Source: an uncultured Bacilli bacterium (lineage in GTDB: Bacteria; Bacillota_I; Bacilli_A; RF39; UBA660). From it: a stretch of 22,085 bases of DNA. A model generated the notes under the pieces. It was not told where the DNA came from. It made no database searches and saw only the letters and a program-made list of their open reading frames with translations. Every line of letters starts with the position of its first letter. The first letter of the stretch is position 1. The position numbers and the translations under genes are program-made. The stretch spans positions 1 to 22,085 of the forward strand of contig CANRGI010000002.1 in assembly GCA_947630095.1 (NCBI GenBank), written 5' to 3'. This document shows positions 15,187 through 21,333 of this stretch, piece after piece.

Positions 15187-15309
15187 ATGAAATATAATGT
15201 AATTGAAATTATTAATGAAAATTCAACAGACTTTAAGTTAAAAGATATAATTAATAGAAAATTATATAAAATTATTGAATTAGATGAATTTTATGGAAAT
15301 ATACAATAA
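15187..15309 (+). CDS. small 40-residue protein upstream of the recombinase
   Basis: A short frame starting MKYNVIEIIN and ending in ELDEFYGNIQ, 40 residues, acidic and Ile/Asn-rich, with no cysteine and no membrane helix. AAGGGGTG (15174-15181) lies 5 nt before the ATG, which is a good ribosome binding site. The recombinase GTG begins 16 nt after its stop with its own ribosome binding site, so the two are likely co-transcribed. I do not recognise the family. Small proteins next to serine integrases are sometimes recombination directionality factors or regulators, but that role here is only a guess from position. Confidence 0.55.
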   Translation: MKYNVIEIINENSTDFKLKDIINRKLYKIIELDEFYGNIQ

Positions 15310-15325
15310 TAAAAAAGGTGATTTT

Positions 15326-16921
15326 GTGAATGATATTGAAAGTAAAAGAATATTAAAAGTAGGTATTTATTTAAGATTATCTGATGAAGATAGAGATAAA
15401 ATTAATAAAGAAGATGTTAGTGAGTCTATAAAAAATCAAAGACATTTATTGTTAGAAGAAATTGATAAAAGAGAAAATTTTTTATTAGTTGATGAATATT
15501 GTGACGAAGATTTATCAGGAGCAGGAACTTATAGACCTCAGTTTGAAAGGCTTATTAAGGATTGTGAAAATCAAAAACTTGATGTCGTTTTATGTAAAAG
15601 TCAATCAAGATTTTCAAGAGATATGGAAATTGTTGAAAAATATATTAATAATAAATTTATTGAATGGGGAGTTAGATTTATAAGTCTTGCTGATAATGCT
15701 GATACTGAAAATAAGGGTAATAAAAAATCAAGACAAATAAATGGGCTAGTTAATGAGTGGTATTTAGAAGATGTATCTAATAATATTAGAAGTGCTTTTA
15801 GTGCTAAAATGAAACAAGGTGAATTTATTTCTCCCTTTGCTTCTTACGGTTATGATGTATCTAGTGAAGATAATAATAAATTAGTTGTTGATGAAGTGGC
15901 TGCATCTGTTGTTAAAAATATATTTAATCTATATATAGAAGGGTTAGGATTTACAAGTATTGCTAAATATTTAAATGATAGAAATATTCCTAGTCCTTCT
16001 CTTCATAAGTATTTAAAGGGTATTAAATTAAATGTTATTAGTAATAGACCAAGAGAAGAAATAAAATGGAATACAGGTGCTGTTAAGAGAATTCTTACAA
16101 ATGAAGTTTATATAGGTCATCTAATTCAAGGTAAAAGAACTACTGTTAGTTATAAAAACAAAAAAATTAAAAGAAAAGATAAAAGTACTTGGGTAAAAGT
16201 TAAAAATACACACAAAGCAATAATTAATGAAGAAACTTATAATAAAGTTCAGTCTCTTATGAAAGAAAGAAGTAAACCAATGAAAACTGGTAATGTTCAT
16301 ATTTTTTCGGGTAAAGTATTTTGTTTTCTTTGTAAGAGGCCTATGCGAAAGAAAAATAGTAGTAAATATGGTTATCTTGTTTGTTCAAATAATAGAGATG
16401 GGTATGTCGATTGCATTAATAAATGTTCTATAAGATATGACGAATTAGAGAGTATTATACTTGACTCTATTAATAAAAAAATAGAAAAATATTATGATGT
16501 TAATATATTGCGTAAATATGATTTTAATAGTAGTAATAATTTTGCTTCTAAAATTAAAACTTTAGAAATAAGTTTAGAAAATGTAAAGAAAGAACTTAAA
16601 AAAACAAAAAATTATTTAAAGTGTTTATATGAAGATAAAGTGAATGGTATTATTACAACAGAACAATTTAGAAGTTTATTAGAAGATTATAGCAAAAATG
16701 AAAATGTGTATAATAAACAAATAATACTAATTAATAATGAGATAAAATGTTATATGAATAAAAAAGAAAATTTAGAAAATAATGATAAAATTTTTAGTAA
16801 ATATAAAAAATTTACCAAGTTAAATAAAATTATTGTAGACGAATTTATTGATAAAATTTATATTGGAAAATTAAATAAAGAAATAAAAGAAAGAGATATT
16901 CAAATTAAATGGAATTTTTAA
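15326..16921 (+). CDS. large serine recombinase (site-specific integrase)
   Basis: A 531-residue large serine recombinase. The catalytic domain (about 10-155) has the nucleophile S19 in YLRLSDEDRD, then ESIKNQRHLL, DLSGAGTYRPQFERLI and the SRFSRD motif whose arginines act in catalysis. The recombinase DNA-binding domain (about 175-300: YGYDVSSEDNNKLVVDEVAA, SIAKYLNDRNIPSP) is followed by a zinc ribbon with cysteines in VFCFLCK and in LVCSNN...DCINKC. A coiled-coil motif lies near 410-500, typical of integrases that control direction. The GTG at 15326 is chosen because AAAGGTG lies 5 nt upstream and places the active serine at the usual position; an ATG at 15284 has no ribosome binding site and overlaps the small ORF. 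It would catalyse integration and excision of this element by cutting and rejoining att sites. Confidence 0.93.
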   Translation: MNDIESKRILKVGIYLRLSDEDRDKINKEDVSESIKNQRHLLLEEIDKRENFLLVDEYCDEDLSGAGTYRPQFERLIKDCENQKLDVVLCKSQSRFSRDMEIVEKYINNKFIEWGVRFISLADNADTENKGNKKSRQINGLVNEWYLEDVSNNIRSAFSAKMKQGEFISPFASYGYDVSSEDNNKLVVDEVAASVVKNIFNLYIEGLGFTSIAKYLNDRNIPSPSLHKYLKGIKLNVISNRPREEIKWNTGAVKRILTNEVYIGHLIQGKRTTVSYKNKKIKRKDKSTWVKVKNTHKAIINEETYNKVQSLMKERSKPMKTGNVHIFSGKVFCFLCKRPMRKKNSSKYGYLVCSNNRDGYVDCINKCSIRYDELESIILDSINKKIEKYYDVNILRKYDFNSSNNFASKIKTLEISLENVKKELKKTKNYLKCLYEDKVNGIITTEQFRSLLEDYSKNENVYNKQIILINNEIKCYMNKKENLENNDKIFSKYKKFTKLNKIIVDEFIDKIYIGKLNKEIKERDIQIKWNF

Positions 16922-16931
16922 TAAATGTCTC

Positions 16932-16968
16932 ATTCCAAAAAAAGTCAATTGTGGAGTTTTTTTGGAAT
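16932..16968. terminator. terminator after the recombinase gene
   Basis: ATTCCAAAAAAA (16932-16943) and TTTTTTTGGAAT (16957-16968) form a 12-bp stem with a 13-nt loop. The symmetric A/T arms could act in both directions, separating the recombinase from the ATPase gene and blocking read-through from the disrupted operon. Confidence 0.6.
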
Positions 16969-16974
16969 AGATTA

Positions 16975-17003
16975 TTGATGTTTTGCATAAAATAAGATAA
17001 AAT
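16975..17003 (+). promoter_or_regulatory. sigma-A-type promoter of the element ATPase
   Basis: TTGATG (16975-16980), a 17-nt spacer and TAAAAT (16998-17003). It lies between the recombinase terminator and the ATPase start at 17027, so the ATPase appears to be expressed on its own. Confidence 0.6.
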
Positions 17004-17026
17004 ATATAAAAGAAAAGAGGGATTTT

Positions 17027-18277
17027 ATGGAAATTAAAAGAGATTATTATTTGAATAAACTTATAGAAGCAAAAAATGATGGACTTATAAAAGTTATAAC
17101 TGGAATAAGAAGATGCGGAAAATCATATTTAATTAATAATTTATTTTATAATTATTTATTACAAAATAATGTAAAAGAAAATCATATAATAAAAATAGCG
17201 TTAGATGACTCTGACAACGAGGAATTATTAATGCCTAAAAATTTAAGTAAATATGTAAAAGAAAGAATTATTGATAAAGAAACATATTATGTAATATTAG
17301 ACGAAATTCAATTAGTAGAAAATTTTGAGGGTGTATTAAATGGACTTTTAAGAATTTCTAATATTGATATATATGTAACTGGAAGTAATTCTAAATTTTT
17401 GTCTACTGATATAATTACAGAATTTAGAGGACGCGGAGAGAATATTCAAATATATCCACTTTCATATTCAGAATTTATGTCTGTTTATAATGGCGATAAA
17501 TATGATGGGTGGCGCGAGTATGTAACATATGGTGGGTTACCACTTTTGGTTACAATGAGGAATGACGAAAGAAAAACTGCTTATTTAAATGAACAACGTC
17601 GAAATGTTTATATTAATGATGTAATTGAAAAAAATGATATAAAAAATGATGCTGAACTAATTAGTTTAATTGAAATAATATCTTCAAGTATAGGTTCATT
17701 ATCAAATCCGAAAAAACTTTCTGATACGTTTAAGTCAACAGCAGGTTTGAATATTGATCCTAAAACCATTAGTGCATATTTAAAATATTTAGAAGAAGCG
17801 TTTTTAATAGAAAAAGTTCAAAGATATGATGTAAAAGGAAAAAAATATATGAGTACACCATATAAGTTTTATTTTAGTGATTTAGGAATTCGTAATTCGT
17901 TTATTAATTTCAGACAAGTTGAAGAAAATCATATAATGGAAAATGTAATTTATTTAGAATTAAAAAGAAGAGGATATAATGTTGATGTTGGTGTAATAGA
18001 ACTAAAAGGAAGAAGAGATAATGAATATACTTATAAACAATTAGAAGTAGATTTTATTGCTAATAAAGGAAATAATAAGATATATATTCAGTCAGCATTT
18101 AGTATGCCAAATTCTGAAAAAATAAATCAAGAAGAAAGACCTTTATTGAAAATTAATGACTCATTTAAAAAAATTATAATTGTTAAAGATTATATAAAAA
18201 CAACTCGTAATGAAAGCGGAATAATTACAATGAATATATTTGACTTTTTATTAGATATGAATAGTTTAGATTTTTAG
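17027..18277 (+). CDS. AAA ATPase with DUF4143 C-terminal domain (element cargo)
   Basis: A 416-residue ATP-binding protein of the AAA_14/DUF4143 type. Walker A is GIRRCGKS (26-33) and Walker B VILDEIQ has D92/E93. It is followed by a sensor-like VTGSNS and the family's FRGRGENIQIYPLSYSEF and YGGLPLL motifs. The DUF4143 part (about 190-400) ends with ENVIYLELKRRGY, LEVDFIANKG (E340, D342) and IYIQ (Q355). This recalls a PD-(D/E)XK nuclease-like core whose catalytic Lys is replaced by Gln, so activity as a nuclease is doubtful. The family is very common in gut bacteria and archaea and its function is not settled. The ribosome binding site AAAAGAGGG precedes the ATG. The stop codon overlaps the first base of the right attachment arm, so the gene fills the element to its edge. 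Confidence 0.88.
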   Translation: MEIKRDYYLNKLIEAKNDGLIKVITGIRRCGKSYLINNLFYNYLLQNNVKENHIIKIALDDSDNEELLMPKNLSKYVKERIIDKETYYVILDEIQLVENFEGVLNGLLRISNIDIYVTGSNSKFLSTDIITEFRGRGENIQIYPLSYSEFMSVYNGDKYDGWREYVTYGGLPLLVTMRNDERKTAYLNEQRRNVYINDVIEKNDIKNDAELISLIEIISSSIGSLSNPKKLSDTFKSTAGLNIDPKTISAYLKYLEEAFLIEKVQRYDVKGKKYMSTPYKFYFSDLGIRNSFINFRQVEENHIMENVIYLELKRRGYNVDVGVIELKGRRDNEYTYKQLEVDFIANKGNNKIYIQSAFSMPNSEKINQEERPLLKINDSFKKIIIVKDYIKTTRNESGIITMNIFDFLLDMNSLDF

Positions 18278-18306
18278 TGTCTATATAACATTCAAAGAAC
18301 TCTTTG
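18277..18306. other. right attachment site (attR) of the element
   Basis: The arm 18277-18297 (starting GTGTCTATA) is followed by the core AACTCTTTG (18298-18306), after which the host ATPase gene resumes. Joined with the left arm it makes a 46-bp imperfect palindrome with AACT in the centre. Confidence 0.75.
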
Positions 18307-18714
18307 CTTCATACCTCCAGATAGATTACTAACTTTAGTATTAGCAAAATCTATAAGTCCATATTTAGTAAGTAAATGTTTTACATAGTTTATATTTTCT
18401 TCATTATAAATTTTTTTGATTTTTAAACCTAGAACAGCATTTTCAAAAACAGTAAGCCAAGGAAATAAAGCATCTTCTTGTAACATATAACTTGTAACTA
18501 TATTATCATTTAATTTATATTTACCTTTATAATCTTTATCAAGTCCAGTAAGTATATTTAGAATAGTACTCTTACCACACCCACTTGTGCCTATTATAGA
18601 TAGAAATTCTCCTCTTTTAATATCAAAACTTAAGTCTTCTATTGCAATTACTTCTCCATCTAAACTATTATAACTTTTACTTAAATGTTCTAAAGATAAA
18701 ATACTATCTTTCAT
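18292..18714 (-). pseudogene. 5' fragment of ABC ATPase gene interrupted by a mobile element
   Basis: This encodes 140 residues, of which 139 are the N-terminal half of an SsuB/TauB/ThiZ-type ATPase. It has the A-loop region (LEHLSKSYNS), Walker A GTSGCGKST (about 42-50), the Q-loop (MLQEDALFPW) and the complete ABC signature LSGGMKQ near its end. Walker B, D-loop and H-loop are missing and lie in the 3' fragment at 14734-15069. After QRV the element contributes one Leu codon and a TGA stop. The start overlaps the end of the substrate-binding protein gene by 11 bases with no clear ribosome binding site of its own, so it relied on translational coupling. A truncated product could still be made but would be catalytically dead. 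Confidence 0.93.
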
Positions 18715-19705
18715 TATAACTATTATCTACAATTTTATTAAAATCAATACGTTTATCTAAAGCATTGTTATATTCCATTAAATCTAATAAATTATTATAA
18801 GCATTTTCGCTAATGTAAGTATTATCCCACCAAGAGTCAGCATTTTTATATCTTTCTATTACTTTAGTTAAATCTTCTATACTTGTATCAGGAAATTCAC
18901 TTTTAATACTTTCTGCTATTTCTTTAGGAGTACTTTCTTTTATAAATTTAAGTCCTTTATTTATAGCATTAGTAAATTTTTTAATTGTTTCTTTATTTTC
19001 TTTAATATAACTTTTCTTAGCGTGAAATACTGTATAAGGAACTTCTCCACTCATTAAACCTAAACTAGCAAGTACACAGCCATATCCTTCTTTTTCTATG
19101 TTTAAAGCATTAGGTTCAAATAGATTTACAAAATCTCCTTCTTTACCTATATATGCCCCGCTTAAAGAAGCAAAATCTACTGAATTATCAATATTAACTT
19201 CTCCTTTAGATAACCCGCTTTTATATAAAGCATAGTTGAATACCATTTCAGGCATACCACCACTTCTACCAGCAAGAACACTTTTACCTTTTAAATCATT
19301 AACATTAAAATTATCTTTGTATTTACAGTCTCCTACTAAGAATTGACCATCTCTTTTAGTTAAACTAGAGAAATTTACTAAGTAATCTTTAGCGCCATTG
19401 TCATAGACATAAAGAGTTGCTTCAAGTCCACTAAGACCAATATCTGCATCTCCTGATAGAACTGCACTTGCAACTTTATCAGCACCACTTGTTAAAATTA
19501 CTTCTGTGTTTATACCTTCTTCTTTAAAGTAACCATTATGAATACTTGCATAAAATGGAGCATAGAATACACTATGAGTAACTTCTGCTACTGTAATAGT
19601 TTTATTTTCTTTATCTTTATCATTTGGTTTAACTCCATAATATATACCAGTAAATAGTAATATACATAAAGCAATAACTAAAACAATATAAATAAATTTT
19701 TTCAC
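18704..19705 (-). CDS. ABC substrate-binding protein, NMT1/SsuA/ThiY type
   Basis: A 333-residue periplasmic-type binding protein held at the membrane by an N-terminal helix (about 5-22). There is no proper lipobox cysteine, so it is anchored by the helix itself or cleaved. The fold signature of the NMT1/THI5-like and sulfonate/thiamine-precursor group is clear: TITVAEVTHSVFYAPFYASIHNGYF, VASAVLSGDADIGLSG, DLKGKSVLAGRSGGMPEM and a late helix YKNADSWWDNTYI. The ligand cannot be named; pyrimidine or thiamine precursors, sulfonates and similar molecules are candidates. GTG at 19705 is chosen because GAGGT lies 5 nt upstream; a GTG at 19723 has none. It heads the operon whose ATPase is split by the element. 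Confidence 0.87.
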   Translation of the reverse strand: MKKFIYIVLVIALCILLFTGIYYGVKPNDKDKENKTITVAEVTHSVFYAPFYASIHNGYFKEEGINTEVILTSGADKVASAVLSGDADIGLSGLEATLYVYDNGAKDYLVNFSSLTKRDGQFLVGDCKYKDNFNVNDLKGKSVLAGRSGGMPEMVFNYALYKSGLSKGEVNIDNSVDFASLSGAYIGKEGDFVNLFEPNALNIEKEGYGCVLASLGLMSGEVPYTVFHAKKSYIKENKETIKKFTNAINKGLKFIKESTPKEIAESIKSEFPDTSIEDLTKVIERYKNADSWWDNTYISENAYNNLLDLMEYNNALDKRIDFNKIVDNSYNER

Positions 19706-19727
19706 AAAATACCTCAATTTCACTAAT

Positions 19728-19757
19728 AGTATATGTATTAACCCAGGTTTGTGCTAA
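19728..19757 (-). promoter_or_regulatory. candidate promoter of the uptake operon
   Basis: On the minus strand, TTAGCA (19757-19752, 4/6) is spaced 18 nt from TATACT (19733-19728, 5/6), about 23 nt before the GTG start at 19705. The leader is too short for any known riboswitch. Confidence 0.4.
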
Positions 19758-19781
19758 TAAAAAAGAGTAAATAAATTACTC
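19757..19781 (-). terminator. Rho-independent terminator of the cell-wall hydrolase gene
   Basis: Minus-strand GAGTAA/TTACTC stem (19765-19781) with a 5-nt loop followed by six Ts. The stop codon of the hydrolase gene lies inside the stem. Confidence 0.75.
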
Positions 19782-20960
19782 CATTACTAAAGTGTATTTT
19801 TGATTAATAATAGGTTTATTACTATATTCGTCAAAGTATTCTTTCATATTTTGATAATATGCTCTTTCTTGAAGAGGTATTGTATCTTCTTCTTTTAAAT
19901 TATTAGCGTATTTATTTCCACGTGGTACATATTGGTGACCATTATAGTTTGTCCAAGAAGAACGGAAAGATAAATTAGTATGTAATAGATTAGCATCGTC
20001 AAATAAAGAAGCATATATACATTCTACTAAAGCCCTGTAGGCATTTCCATCTCTAACTCCTAAAAATAATTTATATCTTTGTACATTTTTATCACAATAA
20101 ACTTCATATTGACCTGGACTAGTTGCTATATGATAAGGTGTAACAATGTCTACGTGTAATGAATTCTTAGCGCTTCTTGTCCACTCATAACTAATATATC
20201 TACTAAATAGGTTAGATGCGACTGCATAAGCATCAGCATAATCTCCTTCTTTACATTCTGACTCTATGATAGACGCAAATACGTCCCACATATAATCGTC
20301 CATATCTGTAACTTCACAAATGAATTTTGCTTTTTCTTCTATACTTAAATTTGCATCTTTTTTAATAGCATTTTCCATAATAGATAAATCTTCATTAGTT
20401 AAATAACTATTACTAGAATTATATTCATTTAATACTTCTAATTTTTCTTCTATTAATTCTTCATTTATTTCTTCTTCATTTTCTTCCATAGGTACTTCTT
20501 TAGATTTTACTATTTCTTTAGTAGGTTTAAGAGATAAAATATTGTCTATATTAAAATTTTGGTTAAGACTTAAACTATTAACAACGTGTTCTCCATTACT
20601 TAAAATGCTATTAACTATTACTTTATTATCATTTAATCTAAATTCGTGTAAATTTTTATTTTTAACATCACGAACTAATACTAAATTGTCATAATCACTT
20701 ACTATAAGTCCTTCTTTTTCTGCATTTTTAAGTAAAGTACTTAATACTCTTGAAATAGACTCTGTGTTTTCTTTTGTTGTAGATATAGATGTAGTATTAA
20801 TTTTTTCATTTTTAACTTCACTTTCTCTACTAGTAGCCAAGTTAAAAACTAGTAAAACAGCAAGTGCTTTAGATATTGTAGATTTAACATTTTTATTTAA
20901 AAGTATTCCTTTTAAGTTTTTTAATAATTCTTTATTTTTAACAAAATTAAAATAATTCAT
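19776..20960 (-). CDS. SleB-like cell-wall hydrolase, membrane-anchored
   Basis: A 394-residue protein with a hydrophobic segment near residues 32-44 (ALAVLLVFNLAT) that should export or anchor it. A low-complexity, Glu/Asn-rich spacer follows (about 45-210). The C-terminal domain (about 225-360) resembles the SleB/Hydrolase_2 lytic family: a probable catalytic Glu in FASIIESEC, then AYAVASNLFSRYIS, SPGQYEVY and ALVECIYASLF. It probably cuts peptidoglycan during growth or remodelling. ATG 20960 is chosen because AAGGGGG lies 7 nt upstream; an in-frame start at 21017 would cover the promoter. A near-perfect promoter is present and a terminator follows. The match to Hydrolase_2 is by motif pattern, so the catalytic residue is a proposal. 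Confidence 0.65.
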   Translation of the reverse strand: MNYFNFVKNKELLKNLKGILLNKNVKSTISKALAVLLVFNLATSRESEVKNEKINTTSISTTKENTESISRVLSTLLKNAEKEGLIVSDYDNLVLVRDVKNKNLHEFRLNDNKVIVNSILSNGEHVVNSLSLNQNFNIDNILSLKPTKEIVKSKEVPMEENEEEINEELIEEKLEVLNEYNSSNSYLTNEDLSIMENAIKKDANLSIEEKAKFICEVTDMDDYMWDVFASIIESECKEGDYADAYAVASNLFSRYISYEWTRSAKNSLHVDIVTPYHIATSPGQYEVYCDKNVQRYKLFLGVRDGNAYRALVECIYASLFDDANLLHTNLSFRSSWTNYNGHQYVPRGNKYANNLKEEDTIPLQERAYYQNMKEYFDEYSNKPIINQKYTLVME

Positions 20961-20988
20961 ATTTTTACCCCCTTCATAAAACATATAG

Positions 20989-21017
20989 ATTATACCATAA
21001 AAAGTACAATAAGTCAA
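20989..21017 (-). promoter_or_regulatory. strong promoter of the SleB-like gene with flanking direct repeats
   Basis: Minus-strand TTGACT (21017-21012), a 17-nt spacer and TATAAT (20994-20989). An 11-bp direct repeat, ATAAAAAGTAC on the plus strand (20997-21007 and 21017-21027), lies with a 20-bp period across the -35 box, a possible operator. Confidence 0.7.
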
Positions 21018-21041
21018 TAAAAAGTACTAAATTAATAACAA

Positions 21042-21102
21042 AAAAATAATGTGAGATAAAGTAATTTTATTCCACTATATTAAAAGTGTAACAAACGTCA
21101 CA
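21042..21102 (-). ncRNA. candidate short RNA upstream of the hydrolase gene
   Basis: A minus-strand promoter, TTGACT (21136-21131), a 16-nt spacer and TATAAT (21114-21109), predicts a start near 21102. About 30 nt later a hairpin (21075-21051, 9 of 10 pairs, 5-nt loop) runs into a T-rich tail, giving a transcript of about 60 nt. The rest of the 21018-21330 gap holds no other gene that I can support. Confidence 0.4.
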
Positions 21103-21108
21103 AAAAAC

Positions 21109-21136
21109 ATTATAACATTTATTATGGTTTAGTCAA
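21109..21136 (-). promoter_or_regulatory. sigma-A-type promoter of the short RNA
   Basis: TTGACT with a 16-nt spacer to a perfect TATAAT on the minus strand. It is independent of the hydrolase promoter about 120 bases further downstream. Confidence 0.5.
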
Positions 21137-21227
21137 TAAAAAATTAGTATCAATTACATATAAAATAAATAAAAAATGAAAATTCTATGTAAAATTAATG
21201 CAAAAGGGAGAAAAATGTCGAAATATT

Positions 21228-21250
21228 TGATATAATCTCAACTTAAACAC
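21228..21250. other. possible end of the insertion sequence with an outward-type -10 element
   Basis: TGATATAAT (21228-21236) is an extended -10 on the plus strand. The adjoining CTCAACTTAAACAC (21237-21250) resembles the terminal repeats of IS1634-type elements in style only. The other end lies outside the window, so the boundary is not proven. Confidence 0.25.
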
Positions 21251-21263
21251 TTTTTAAAAGTTA

Positions 21264-21305
21264 AAAACTCCCTAGGCCTTTATTTATAAGGGTTTAAGGA
21301 GTTTT
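21264..21305. terminator. terminator after the transposase gene
   Basis: AAAACTCC and GGAGTTTT (outer arms near 21265-21273 and 21297-21304) enclose a smaller CCTT...AAGG hairpin. T runs on the minus strand follow. It lies just past the transposase stop codon. Confidence 0.6.
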
Positions 21306-21333
21306 CTTTGTTTTTAAAAAATGCGTAAGTTTT

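Larger units (their letters stand above)
15061..18306. mobile_element. serine-recombinase element inserted in the ABC ATPase gene
   Basis: A 3237-bp insertion bounded by the 9-bp direct repeat AACTCTTTG (15061-15069 and 18298-18306). The repeat is, on the minus strand, the codons CAA AGA GTT of the interrupted gene. Contents in order on the plus strand: terminator-like hairpin, 40-codon ORF, large serine recombinase, terminator, promoter, DUF4143-type ATPase. The inner ends are imperfect inverted repeats (18/21 positions). 3237 is a multiple of three and both repeat copies are in the same reading phase, so precise excision restores the ATPase frame. There are no conjugation, replication or DDE transposase genes. 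Serine integrases do not make target duplications, so the 9 bp is best read as the common att core. Confidence 0.9.

Noticed and set aside
15284..15325. Longer recombinase start at ATG 15284
   Set aside because: It has no ribosome binding site and overlaps the small upstream ORF. GTG 15326 has AAAGGTG at ideal distance and places the catalytic serine at residue 19.
15061..18306. DDE transposon insertion with a 9-bp target duplication
   Set aside because: No DDE transposase lies inside. The only recombination enzyme is a serine recombinase, and its ends form a palindromic att site, so the 9 bp is an att core.
19705..19760. TPP or other riboswitch upstream of the NMT1-type binding protein
   Set aside because: Only about 50 bases separate the upstream terminator from the start codon, and no thi-box sequence is present.
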